Shown piece by piece: positions 54,175 to 61,329 of a DNA stretch of 61,329 bases. Numbering within the stretch: position 1 is the first letter of the stretch; each line of letters starts with the position of its first letter. The DNA lies in contig NZ_BSCT01000046.1 of NCBI RefSeq assembly GCF_030159255.1, positions 1-61,329 of the forward strand. The letters run 5' to 3'. Position numbers and translations under genes: made by a program. The DNA is from Bradyrhizobium sp. SSBR45G. GTDB taxonomy: Bacteria; Pseudomonadota; Alphaproteobacteria; Rhizobiales; Xanthobacteraceae. The notes below the pieces were generated by a model that made no database searches, was not told the origin of the DNA, and saw nothing but the letters and a program-made list of their open reading frames with translations.

Positions 54175-55173
54175 TCACAAATTGTCGTAGATCACTTCGA
54201 GCGACGGCTTGGCGACGGCGGTGCTGCCGCACATGTCCTCGAGCGTCGCCTGCTCCAGCACGACGTCGCGACCAGTCTCCGAGGCCTTGAACAGGCCGAG
54301 CAGGCCGTCATGCGTCAGGGGATGCGGATGCTGCGGCGGCGCGTCGGCGACATTGGCGGCGAGATGCTCGAACAGCGGCGCCCAGGGCGTGCCGGGCCGG
54401 CCGATGATCTGATAGCTCGCGCTCTTGCGCCGGATGTCGTCGTCGGCCGGGATCGAGGCCAGCACCGGAATGCCGGCCGCATCGGCAAAGGCCTGGGCCT
54501 CACCGGTGCCGTCATCCTTGTTGATGACGATGCCGGCGACGCCGACATTGCCGCCGAGCTTGCGGAAATACTCCACCGCCGAGCAGACATTGTTGGCGAC
54601 GTAGAGCGACTGCAGGTCGTTGGAGCCGACGATGATGACCTTCTGGCACATGTCGCGTGCGATCGGCAGGCCGAAGCCGCCGCAGACGACGTCGCCGAGG
54701 AAATCCAGCAGCACGTAGTCAAAACCCCAATCGTGGAAGCCGAGCTTCTCGATCAGCTCGAAGCCGTGGATGATGCCGCGTCCGCCGCAGCCGCGGCCGA
54801 CTTCGGGACCGCCGAGCTCCATCGCGAACACGCCGTCGCGCTTGAAGCAGACATCGCCGATCTTGACCTCTTCACCCGCGAGCTTCTTCTTCGATGAGGT
54901 CTCCAGAATGGTCGGGCAGGCGCGGCCGCCGAACAGCAGCGACGTCGTATCGCTCTTCGGATCGCAGCCGATCAGCAGCACCTTCTTGCCCTGCTGCGCC
55001 ATCATGTAGGACAAATTGGCGAGCGTAAAACTCTTGCCGATGCCGCCCTTGCCGTAGATCGCGATGATCTGCGTGGTCTTCTTCGGCGCAGCCGTTATCG
55101 GCGCATCGGGCTCGATCGCCGCTTCGGCACGCAAGGCGTCGGTCATCGCACTGATCTTGGTCGGGGCGTTCAT
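54175..55173 (-). CDS. bchX: BchX, chlorophyllide a reductase iron protein
   Basis: This 332-aa NifH-like ATPase has P-loop GKGGIGKSFTLANLS and cluster cysteines in GGPEVGRGCGGRGI and GDVVCGGFGLPIA. It is the electron donor for BchYZ. The start MNAPTKISAM at 55173 overlaps the bchC stop by 4 bp. The N-terminal extension of about 40 residues before the P-loop is usual for BchX. Confidence 0.97.
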   Translation of the reverse strand: MNAPTKISAMTDALRAEAAIEPDAPITAAPKKTTQIIAIYGKGGIGKSFTLANLSYMMAQQGKKVLLIGCDPKSDTTSLLFGGRACPTILETSSKKKLAGEEVKIGDVCFKRDGVFAMELGGPEVGRGCGGRGIIHGFELIEKLGFHDWGFDYVLLDFLGDVVCGGFGLPIARDMCQKVIIVGSNDLQSLYVANNVCSAVEYFRKLGGNVGVAGIVINKDDGTGEAQAFADAAGIPVLASIPADDDIRRKSASYQIIGRPGTPWAPLFEHLAANVADAPPQHPHPLTHDGLLGLFKASETGRDVVLEQATLEDMCGSTAVAKPSLEVIYDNL

Positions 55174-56111
55174 GCTGCAGCTCTCCAGTCCAAGACCATC
55201 TTGAGACATGACGGATCGTCGAACGCGGTCCGGTAGGCGCTCTCCGCGGCCTTGGCGTCCGCGTGATGCGTGATCAGGCCGTCCAGCGACAGCCGGCCGG
55301 TATCGATGAGGTTGCGCACCACGAGCAGATCGTCGTGCTTCCATTCGGCGGCGACGCGGATCGCCGCCTCGCGCATGAAGGCCGGCGGATAGGAGAAGGT
55401 GAGCGGCGCGCTGTAGAAGCCGGCGAGAATGATCTCGCCCCTGGGCGCCAGGCGAGCGATGAGGCTGTCGAGCAGGCCGGCATCACCGCTGGCATCGAGA
55501 ATCAGGCGATAGTCGCGCTTGCTATCATCAGCGGGATCGATGACGCGGTAGCCCATCGCGCCGGCGGCGCGCTCCGGATTGCTCTCCCACACCACCGGCG
55601 GATCGCCGCCCATCGCCATGATCAGCCGCGCCAGCAGGCGACCGAGCACGCCATGGCCGACCACACATTCGGCGCGGCCGTCGCCGCCGATCGCCAGCGC
55701 GTGATAGGCGGTGGCCGCCAGCGCCAGCAGCACGCCGTGCTCGCCGATGGCTTCGTCGATCGCAACCACGCGCTGTGCGGGAACGTTGAGGCGCGAGGCG
55801 GCGGCGCCGAACAGGCTCTTCACCTCGCCGAAGCAGCGCGCTGCGCCCGGCACGAACACGCGCTCGCCTTTTCGAAAACCGGAATTGCGGTCCGTGTGCG
55901 CGACACGCCCCACCGCCTCGTAGCCCGGCACGAGCGGATAGCCCATGCCCGGGAAGGACGGCATCCGCCCTTCGTACAGCAGCCGTTCGGTGCCGGTGCT
56001 GATCGCGCTCCATTCGATGTCGACGGTCAGGCAGTCCTGGGCATCCGCCAGCAGCAGCTGCTGCAGCGACAATTCCCTCGGCCTCCCCAGCACAACGGCG
56101 ATCGCGTCCAT
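55170..56111 (-). CDS. bchC: BchC, bacteriochlorophyllide dehydrogenase
   Basis: This 313-aa medium-chain dehydrogenase-like protein oxidises the 3-hydroxyethyl group to acetyl. Zinc-type ADH features are partly kept (STGTERLLYEGRMPSFPGMGYPLVPGYEAVG, given in part; GHGVLGRLLARLI for the nucleotide fold). It is the first gene of the bchCXYZ-pufQBALM unit. The promoter carries two exact PpsR boxes. GGGGAG precedes the ATG. Confidence 0.96.
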   Translation of the reverse strand: MDAIAVVLGRPRELSLQQLLLADAQDCLTVDIEWSAISTGTERLLYEGRMPSFPGMGYPLVPGYEAVGRVAHTDRNSGFRKGERVFVPGAARCFGEVKSLFGAAASRLNVPAQRVVAIDEAIGEHGVLLALAATAYHALAIGGDGRAECVVGHGVLGRLLARLIMAMGGDPPVVWESNPERAAGAMGYRVIDPADDSKRDYRLILDASGDAGLLDSLIARLAPRGEIILAGFYSAPLTFSYPPAFMREAAIRVAAEWKHDDLLVVRNLIDTGRLSLDGLITHHADAKAAESAYRTAFDDPSCLKMVLDWRAAA

Positions 56112-56173
56112 AGCCCAACTCCCCGGCGACGCCCGCTTAGTTACGGGTGTCAGGTTAATCCGCCCACTGAGAG

Positions 56174-56216
56174 TGTCAACATAAATTTACATTCCGAGTG
56201 TCAGCTATTCGCGACA
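56174..56216 (-). promoter_or_regulatory. Tandem PpsR boxes upstream of bchC
   Basis: Two exact TGT-N12-ACA boxes lie at 56174-56191 and 56199-56216, 7 bp apart. The second overlaps the 3' end of crtF. This resembles the two CrtJ palindromes 8 bp apart in the Rhodobacter capsulatus bchC promoter. Confidence 0.85.
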
Positions 56217-57346
56217 ATCACGCTGGCGATCAGCGGGATCCGCGTGCGTAGCGTTCGCACCTGCGAGAAGCCTGCCGCGATCAGCAGCTCGCGCAGCCGC
56301 GCGGCGCTGCGCGGCCGCCCCTGCCCCATCGCGCGCAGATAGATCTCGAAATAGGCGCTGACGCCGTCGCTGCCGCCGGCCGCATCGCGCATCGGCTCGC
56401 CGAGCAGCAGCACGCCCTTGTCGGGCAGGGCCGCGCGCGCCTTCTTGAGCAGCCGCGCCACGGCTTCGTCGTCGTGATCGTGCACGACGCGAATCAGCGA
56501 GATCACGTCGGCGCCGGTCGGCAGCGGATCATCGTAGAAGCTGCCGGGGCTGATCGTGACGCGATCGGCGAGCCCGGCCTTGCCGAGACGCTCCTGCGCG
56601 ATCGCGGCGACCTCCGGCAGATCGAACAGCTGCAGCCGGAGCTGCGGCGCCTGCCGGGCAGCGGCCATGAGAAAGCTGCCGTCGCCGCCGCCGACATCGA
56701 GCAGGCAGCGATGGCCGCTCAGGGGATAGGCCGCGAGGACGATGTCGGCGATCATCGGCTGCGACGCCGCCATCAGCGCGGTGTAGGGCGCGACACTGTC
56801 GCGCGTCAGCGCATCGCCGCTGTGATCCAGCGCATAAGGCCAGTAATGCGCCAGCCGGCGCTCGCGATCCTGCCCGCGCAGCAGCGCCACGGGATCGCCG
56901 AGGTCGGCGTAGAGCGCGGCATGATGCCGGACCATCGCGGCGATGCCGGGATTGCCGAGCAGCGCCGCGCCGAGCGGCCCGAGCCCATAGCGCGCCGCGC
57001 CGCGTCGCTCGAGCAATTGCAGCGCGGAGGCAGCCTCGCACAGGCTCTCCATCGCGTCGTCCGGCATCGCCGCGCGCGACGCCAGCGCCGCAACATCGCA
57101 GGGTCCGGCCCGCAAGGCTTCGAACAGATCGAGCTGCACGCAGGCGGCCAAGGTCTGCGAATAGACGAAGCCGGCGCAGAGATCGAACAGCTCCGCCGCA
57201 CGCCTGCGCGCAATCGGCCGCGTCAACGGAAACGCCGCCGCCCAGCGCTGGAACGCCGCACTCGCCAGCAGCCCGTCGCGCCACCCGCGCCAGCGATCAC
57301 CAAAACTGGTTGCGGCCGGCGTGTCGTGGCGAACGGCGGCAGGCAT
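56201..57346 (-). CDS. crtF: CrtF, hydroxyneurosporene/spheroidene-type O-methyltransferase
   Basis: This 381-aa SAM methyltransferase methylates the C1 hydroxyl of acyclic carotenoids on the way to spirilloxanthin. The SAM site is CLLDVGGGDGSFLMAAARQA; the dimerisation domain (ELFDLCAGFVYSQTLAACVQ) is typical of CrtF. GGAG lies about 10 nt before the ATG. It ends 90 bp before bchC, so its transcription may read through into bchC, a known feature of crtEF-bchC superoperons. Confidence 0.95.
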   Translation of the reverse strand: MPAAVRHDTPAATSFGDRWRGWRDGLLASAAFQRWAAAFPLTRPIARRRAAELFDLCAGFVYSQTLAACVQLDLFEALRAGPCDVAALASRAAMPDDAMESLCEAASALQLLERRGAARYGLGPLGAALLGNPGIAAMVRHHAALYADLGDPVALLRGQDRERRLAHYWPYALDHSGDALTRDSVAPYTALMAASQPMIADIVLAAYPLSGHRCLLDVGGGDGSFLMAAARQAPQLRLQLFDLPEVAAIAQERLGKAGLADRVTISPGSFYDDPLPTGADVISLIRVVHDHDDEAVARLLKKARAALPDKGVLLLGEPMRDAAGGSDGVSAYFEIYLRAMGQGRPRSAARLRELLIAAGFSQVRTLRTRIPLIASVIVANS

Positions 57347-57422
57347 GACGCTAAGGCTCCAACGACAGAGTTTGCGCTGGCTGACGCAGTTGATAGGTCC
57401 GAATGGATCGGCACACGCAGCT

Positions 57423-57637
57423 GCCCACCCTCCCCTGGAGGGGGAGCGTCGTCGCGCGCGAAGCGCGTGGCGGGGTGCGGTGGGCTCGGAAATCGGTCGT
57501 TATGAGTCCCGATGCTCTTGGCTGTGCCTGCCTAGGCCCGCGGGGCATCACCAGCACTGCGCGCGCGGATAGTCTGTCACCCCACCCCGCCGCGCGCTGC
57601 GCGCGCGTCGACCCTCCCCCTCCAGGGGAGGGTGGGC
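57423..57637. repeat. 215-bp inverted-repeat element between crtF and crtE
   Basis: Perfect 24-nt arms lie at 57423-57446 and 57614-57637 (containing CCCTCCCCTGGAGGGGGAG), with further imperfect pairing inward (GCGTGGCGGGGTG against CACCCCACCCCGCC). It fills most of the 336-bp gap between crtF and crtE, which otherwise has no gene. It interrupts what is usually a tight crtEF pair. Confidence 0.8.
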
Positions 57638-57682
57638 ACCGCTCGTGTGGTGAGACCGTCGCCACCGCACGCGGCCGGCAGA

Positions 57683-58552
57683 TCACGCCGCCGACTGCGC
57701 CAGGCGGCGGGGGACCAGGCGCTTGGCTTCCTGCTCCATCAGCATGCGCAATTCATGAGCATGCTCGCAGGGCGGCATGGTGCGGATGCCGTCTGCGACG
57801 AGATCGTGGAGATAGCTGACGGCGCCGGTGAGCCCATAGATCAGCACCGCGTTCGGCCGGCCATGCGCCGCGTCCTGGCCGACGGGCTTGCCCGCTTCCT
57901 CTTCGTCGCTCGCCGCGTCGCGGATGTCATCGGCGACCTGATAGGCCTCGCCGATGGTCTCGCCGAGCGTTCGCCACGCCTCCGGATTCTCATGCCCCGC
58001 CGCCGCAGCCCCCGAGACCGTGGCCGCAGCGAACAGCGCGCCGGTCTTGGAGCGGTGATAGCGCGACAGATCGATTTCCGGCTCGCATTCCCAGGCCTGT
58101 CCGGCGGCAATGCCGTGCGGCACGCCGACGGCGTCGCCGATGGTGGCGATCAGCTGCGCCAGGCGCAACGGCGAGCAGCGCGACTTGGCAAGCGTCTGGA
58201 ACGCGAGCACGATCAGCGCGTCGCCGGCGAGCACCGCGAGCGGCTCGCCGAACGCGGCATGCACGGAGGGGCGGCCGCGCCGCAGCGAGGCGTTGTCAAA
58301 GCACGGCAGATCGTCATGGACCAGCGAGGCGCAGTGCAGCAGCTCGATCGCCGATCCCGCCGCATCCGTCGCCGCCGGCTCGTCGTCGCCACAGGCGGCG
58401 GCCACCGCATGACACAGCCGGGGGCGCACCCGCGCGCCCTTGGGAAACACCGCGGCCTGCATGGCGGCCGATAAACGTGGCGGACATCCGGGCCGATCGG
58501 CCAGCCCGACCGCTGCGACGAGGGATTTCTCGATCCGGGCCATCACATCCAT
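57683..58552 (-). CDS. crtE: CrtE, geranylgeranyl diphosphate synthase
   Basis: This 289-aa prenyl synthase has the first aspartate-rich motif in VHDDLPCFDNASLRRGRPSV (DDLPCFD) and the second as QVADDIRDA. It supplies GGPP for carotenoids and for BchG. GGGGAGG precedes the ATG at 58552; a frame extension to 58579 is less likely. It is divergent from crtD across a 121-bp region with tandem PpsR boxes. Confidence 0.95.
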   Translation of the reverse strand: MDVMARIEKSLVAAVGLADRPGCPPRLSAAMQAAVFPKGARVRPRLCHAVAAACGDDEPAATDAAGSAIELLHCASLVHDDLPCFDNASLRRGRPSVHAAFGEPLAVLAGDALIVLAFQTLAKSRCSPLRLAQLIATIGDAVGVPHGIAAGQAWECEPEIDLSRYHRSKTGALFAAATVSGAAAAGHENPEAWRTLGETIGEAYQVADDIRDAASDEEEAGKPVGQDAAHGRPNAVLIYGLTGAVSYLHDLVADGIRTMPPCEHAHELRMLMEQEAKRLVPRRLAQSAA

Positions 58553-58593
58553 GTCCGCCTCCCCTGCCGCGAGGCCCACCCGGTCCTCGCGTA

Positions 58594-58636
58594 TGTAAAT
58601 TACAGCTTACACCCATAGTGTAAATCATGCTAGACA
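58594..58636. promoter_or_regulatory. Tandem PpsR boxes between crtE and crtD
   Basis: Two exact TGT-N12-ACA boxes lie at 58594-58611 and 58619-58636, 7 bp apart, the same spacing as before bchC. They serve both divergent crt units. Each box begins TGTAAAT. Confidence 0.85.
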
Positions 58637-58673
58637 TTTCCGACGTCAGATCAGGTGGACGGGAGTGCGAGCA

Positions 58674-60203
58674 ATGGCCGATCACCGCGTGATCGTGGTT
58701 GGCGCCGGCATCGCCGGCCTCAGTGCCGCGCTCACCCTCGCCGCGCGCGGCGCGCAGGTGACGGTGCTCGAGCGCGCTCCCGCGCCCGGCGGCAAGATGC
58801 GCCAGATCGCGATCGGGCCCGCGCGCATCGACTCCGGCCCCACCGTGTTCACGATGCGCTGGGTGTTCGACGAGCTGTTCGCCGAGATCGGCACCGCACT
58901 GGACGATCATCTGACGCTGACCCCGCTCGAGATCCTCGCCCGCCACGCCTGGACGGATCGCCGCACGCTCGACCTGTTCGCCGACGCGGAGCGATCGACT
59001 GACGCCATCGGCCATTTCGGCGGACGCAGCGAAGCCGAGGGCTATCGCGCATTCTGCCGCGATGCCCGCCGCATCTTCGAGGTGCTCAGGGATCCCTTCA
59101 TCCGCACCCCGGCGCCGAGCATGACGCATCTGCTGCGCAATGCCGGTTTCCGCGATCTCACCGCGATCCGCCCGTTCCAGACGCTGTGGAAGGCGCTCGG
59201 CGGCTATTTCCGCGATGCCAGACTGCAGCAGCTGTTCGGACGCTACGCCACCTATTGCGGCTCATCGCCGTTCCATGCGCCGGCGACGCTGATGCTGGTG
59301 GCGCATGTCGAGCAGTCCGGCGTCTGGCTGATCGACGGCGGGATGCATGAGCTCGCCGCGTGTCTGGCGGCGCTGGCGCGGCGCCATGGCGTCAGCATCC
59401 GCTACGACAGCGAGGTCGCAGGCATCGTCACCGATGGCGGCCGCGCCTCCGGCGTGCGCCTCGCCGATGGCGAGCAGATCACGGCCGACGCCGTGATCGC
59501 GACCGCAGATGTCGCCGCGCTCGCAGCGGGCCTGTTCGGCGCGGACGCGGCGCGCGCGCTGCCGTCCATCCCGGAATCCGCACGCTCGCTCTCGGCCATG
59601 ACCTGGAGCTGCATGGCGCGCGCCGACGGCTTTCCGCTGCTCCGCCACAACGTGTTCTTCTCGCGCGACTACCGCGCCGAGTTCGATTCTCTGGTCGACC
59701 GCCGCGCGATGCCGGCCGAGCCCACCGTCTATGTCTGCGCGCAGGACCGCGCCGACGATCCGGACGATTCAGGCCGGACCGAGCCGCTGTTCGTGCTGAT
59801 CAACGCGCCCGCGACCGGCGACCACCACCGCTTCGATTCCTCGGAGATCAGCCAATGTGCCCGCCAGACCTTCGACCTGCTGCAGCGCTGCGGCCTCAGC
59901 ATCGCGACGACGCCGGAATTGACCCGCGTGACGACGCCGGCGGATTTCAACCGGATGTTTCCGGGCACGGGGGGCGCGCTGTACGGCCGCAGCTCGCACG
60001 GCTGGATGGCGTCGTTCCAGCGGCCGGGCGCACAGACCAGGCTGCCGGGCCTCTACGTGGCGGGGGGCAGCGCGCATCCGGGACCGGGCGTGCCGATGGC
60101 GGCGCTGTCGGGGCGGATGGCAGCGGCGCGGGCGATTCTCGACCTCGCTTCGACCGCACCGTCACGCCGGACGGCTATGCGTGGTGGTATGTCGACGCGC
60201 TGA
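58674..60203 (+). CDS. crtD: CrtD, hydroxycarotenoid 3,4-desaturase
   Basis: This 509-aa FAD desaturase has the dinucleotide fold VIVVGAGIAGLSAALTLAARG, the KMRQI..DSGPTVFTM region, and the C-terminal GLYVAGGSAHPGPGVPMAAL. The end RRTAMRGGMSTR is typical of CrtD. GGGAG stands 8 nt before the ATG at 58674; GTG at 58665 is an alternative. It overlaps or adjoins crtC. CrtI-type phytoene desaturase is less likely because of the crtC neighbour and the sequence end. Confidence 0.93.
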   Translation: MADHRVIVVGAGIAGLSAALTLAARGAQVTVLERAPAPGGKMRQIAIGPARIDSGPTVFTMRWVFDELFAEIGTALDDHLTLTPLEILARHAWTDRRTLDLFADAERSTDAIGHFGGRSEAEGYRAFCRDARRIFEVLRDPFIRTPAPSMTHLLRNAGFRDLTAIRPFQTLWKALGGYFRDARLQQLFGRYATYCGSSPFHAPATLMLVAHVEQSGVWLIDGGMHELAACLAALARRHGVSIRYDSEVAGIVTDGGRASGVRLADGEQITADAVIATADVAALAAGLFGADAARALPSIPESARSLSAMTWSCMARADGFPLLRHNVFFSRDYRAEFDSLVDRRAMPAEPTVYVCAQDRADDPDDSGRTEPLFVLINAPATGDHHRFDSSEISQCARQTFDLLQRCGLSIATTPELTRVTTPADFNRMFPGTGGALYGRSSHGWMASFQRPGAQTRLPGLYVAGGSAHPGPGVPMAALSGRMAAARAILDLASTAPSRRTAMRGGMSTR

Positions 60204-61075
60204 GCGACGACGGGCAATTCGGGATCACGCTCATCGCCTTTGTCGGCAGCGTGTTCTCGCCCTATTACGCCTGGGCCCGGCGGAGCGGCCCGGCCGATCC
60301 CGAGAATCATTGCGCGCTCAACGTCGCCCTCTATGGCGCGCGGGCGCGGCGCTGGGCCATGACCGAGCGCGGCCGCGGCGCCATCGCGCGCGATGCCGAG
60401 AGCTTCAGGATTGGCCCGAGCCGCCTGGCGTGGAACGGCCGCGAGCTCGCCATCGAGATCAACGAGGTCGCCGTGCCCTGGCCGCTGCCGCTGCGCGGCA
60501 ACGTGCGCGTCGTTCCGACCGCACTCAACGAGGTCGCGTTCACGCTGGATTCGAACGGACGCCATCGCTGGCAGCCGATCGCGCCATGCTGCCGCGTGTC
60601 GGTCGATTTCGATCATCCGAACCTGCATTGGCGCGGCAACGGCTATTTCGACATCAACCATGGCGATGCGCCGCTGGAGCGCGACTTCCGGAGCTGGCAA
60701 TGGTCGCGCGCCGCCACCCGCACCGGCACCGTGATCTCCTACGACACGATCGCGCGCGAGGGCGCCGACAAGACGATCGCGCTGCATGTCGATTCCGAGG
60801 CCAGGCTGGACCGGATCGCGCCGCTCGCCGCGGCGCCGCTGCCCAGGACGATGTGGCGCATCGATCGCAGCGCCCGCGCAGATGCCGATGCGCCGGTGCG
60901 CGTCGTCAGCACGCTGGAGGACGCCCCATTCTATGCCCGCTCCCATCTCGCCGCCAGCATGCGCGGCGAGGACGTCGCAGTCATGCACGAGAGCCTCTCG
61001 CTCGACCGCTTCCAGATGCCGATCGTGCAAGCCATGCTGCCGTTCCGGATGCCGCGGCGGAGAGGTCCAGCTTGA
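60146..61075 (+). CDS. crtC: CrtC, carotenoid 1,2-hydratase (start unresolved)
   Basis: The conserved CrtC start GYAWWYVDALSDDGQFGITL and IAFVGSVFSPYYAWARRSG are present, followed by the lipocalin-like beta-rich body with WRGNGYFDINHGDAPLERDF and SWQWSRA. It hydrates the 1,2 double bond of acyclic carotenoids. No ATG, GTG or TTG is found in this frame between about 59860 and the conserved motif; the first later one is GTG at 60251, inside the conserved part. The coordinate given marks the probable protein beginning, about 10 residues before GYAWWYV. It overlaps crtD in another frame by about 55 bp. Confidence 0.85.
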   Translation, partial: RFDRTVTPDGYAWWYVDALSDDGQFGITLIAFVGSVFSPYYAWARRSGPADPENHCALNVALYGARARRWAMTERGRGAIARDAESFRIGPSRLAWNGRELAIEINEVAVPWPLPLRGNVRVVPTALNEVAFTLDSNGRHRWQPIAPCCRVSVDFDHPNLHWRGNGYFDINHGDAPLERDFRSWQWSRAATRTGTVISYDTIAREGADKTIALHVDSEARLDRIAPLAAAPLPRTMWRIDRSARADADAPVRVVSTLEDAPFYARSHLAASMRGEDVAVMHESLSLDRFQMPIVQAMLPFRMPRRRGPA

Positions 61076-61180
61076 GGCGGCGTTGCACTCGTGGACGAAC
61101 GTAGACGATTTGGTTGCGCAACAAAATGCGGCGTCGTCCCGGACAAGCCGCGACGCGCGACAGCGCGGCGCGGCGCCGAT

Positions 61181-61268
61181 CCGGGACCCATACGCCGCGG
61201 CCGTCGTATTGGGCAAAAAGCCAATCGCCAGGGTGCCCCAAACCACTCCCTGGGGGTATGGGTCCCGG
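61181..61268. repeat. Inverted repeat after crtC
   Basis: CCGGGACCCATAC at 61181-61193 and its exact inverse at 61256-61268 frame a 62-nt loop in the intergenic region at the end of the window. The region 61076-61329 has no gene that I can support. The repeat may end crtDC transcription. Confidence 0.65.
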
Positions 61269-61329
61269 GTCAAGCCCCATAGGCGCTAAGATAGTTTTAG
61301 CATCATTTGATAGCGACGTTTTCTTCTCG

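Noticed and set aside
58665..60203. Naming the desaturase crtI
   Set aside because: The neighbour crtC, the divergent crtE and the C-terminal GGMSTR end fit CrtD better than phytoene desaturase.
59855..61075. crtC starting at the in-frame ATG near 59855
   Set aside because: It would add over 100 arginine- and proline-rich residues that are only the shifted frame of crtD, unlike any CrtC.

Overview
The window is GC-rich DNA that carries most of an anoxygenic photosynthesis gene cluster joined to a Calvin-cycle (cbb) operon. Gene content and order point to an alphaproteobacterium of the Rhizobiales, most likely a photosynthetic Bradyrhizobium (ORS278/BTAi1-like) or a close relative of Rhodopseudomonas. 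The reasons are the superoperon running from bchF to hemA, two ppsR genes, a bacteriophytochrome next to the second ppsR, a heme oxygenase behind pufM, no pufC, and short dispersed inverted repeats of a kind I associate with Bradyrhizobium. The genus call is inference from the sequence and remembered literature; no search was run.

Layout. 1-8.4 kb is a general chromosomal border: two small unknown genes, a HicA/HicB-like pair, divergent oxyR-katG, a lytic transglycosylase, a PepSY-domain protein and a TetR regulator. 8.4-18.5 kb is a complete minus-strand cbb operon (cbbF-cbbP-cbbT-cbbA-cbbL-cbbS-cbbX-cbbY; form IC red-type RuBisCO with its activase CbbX and the phosphatase CbbY) with divergent cbbR. 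18.5-36.7 kb is minus-strand pigment and reaction-centre assembly: bchF-N-B-H-L-M-lhaA-puhA-puhB-puhC-(101-aa unknown)-acsF-puhE-hemA, mostly overlapping or nearly abutting, then bchE-bchJ behind their own promoter. 36.8-47.4 kb is mostly plus strand: aerR(ppaA)-ppsR1-bchG-bch2-bchP-small membrane protein, cycA on the minus strand, then ppsR2-bphP. 47.6-61 kb holds hmuO, the minus-strand operon bchC-X-Y-Z-pufQ-B-A-L-M, and the carotenoid genes crtF, crtE (minus) and crtD, crtC (plus).

How it works together. HemA feeds tetrapyrrole synthesis. BchH, BchM, the aerobic (AcsF) and anaerobic (BchE) cyclases, BchLNB, BchF, BchXYZ, BchC, BchG and BchP cover most steps to bacteriochlorophyll a; bchI and bchD are not in the window. 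PufLM, PuhA and PufAB form the reaction centre and LH1, with LhaA, PuhB, PuhC, PuhE and PufQ as assembly factors. Soluble cytochrome c2 is the probable direct donor, since pufC is absent. CrtE, F, C and D belong to the spirilloxanthin branch; crtB and crtI are not here.

Regulation can be read from the DNA. Exact TGT-N12-ACA boxes (PpsR/CrtJ type) precede bchE, bchC and crtE/crtD and lie in the bchF-aerR region. The bchC and crt promoters share the same tandem arrangement with 7 bp between boxes. bchE also has a FixK/Fnr-type site, and cbbF-cbbR and oxyR-katG have palindromes between divergent genes. Points needing attention are the crtC start (no usable in-frame start codon), the bchF start, and the HicA-like protein with a 110-residue unknown N-terminal region.
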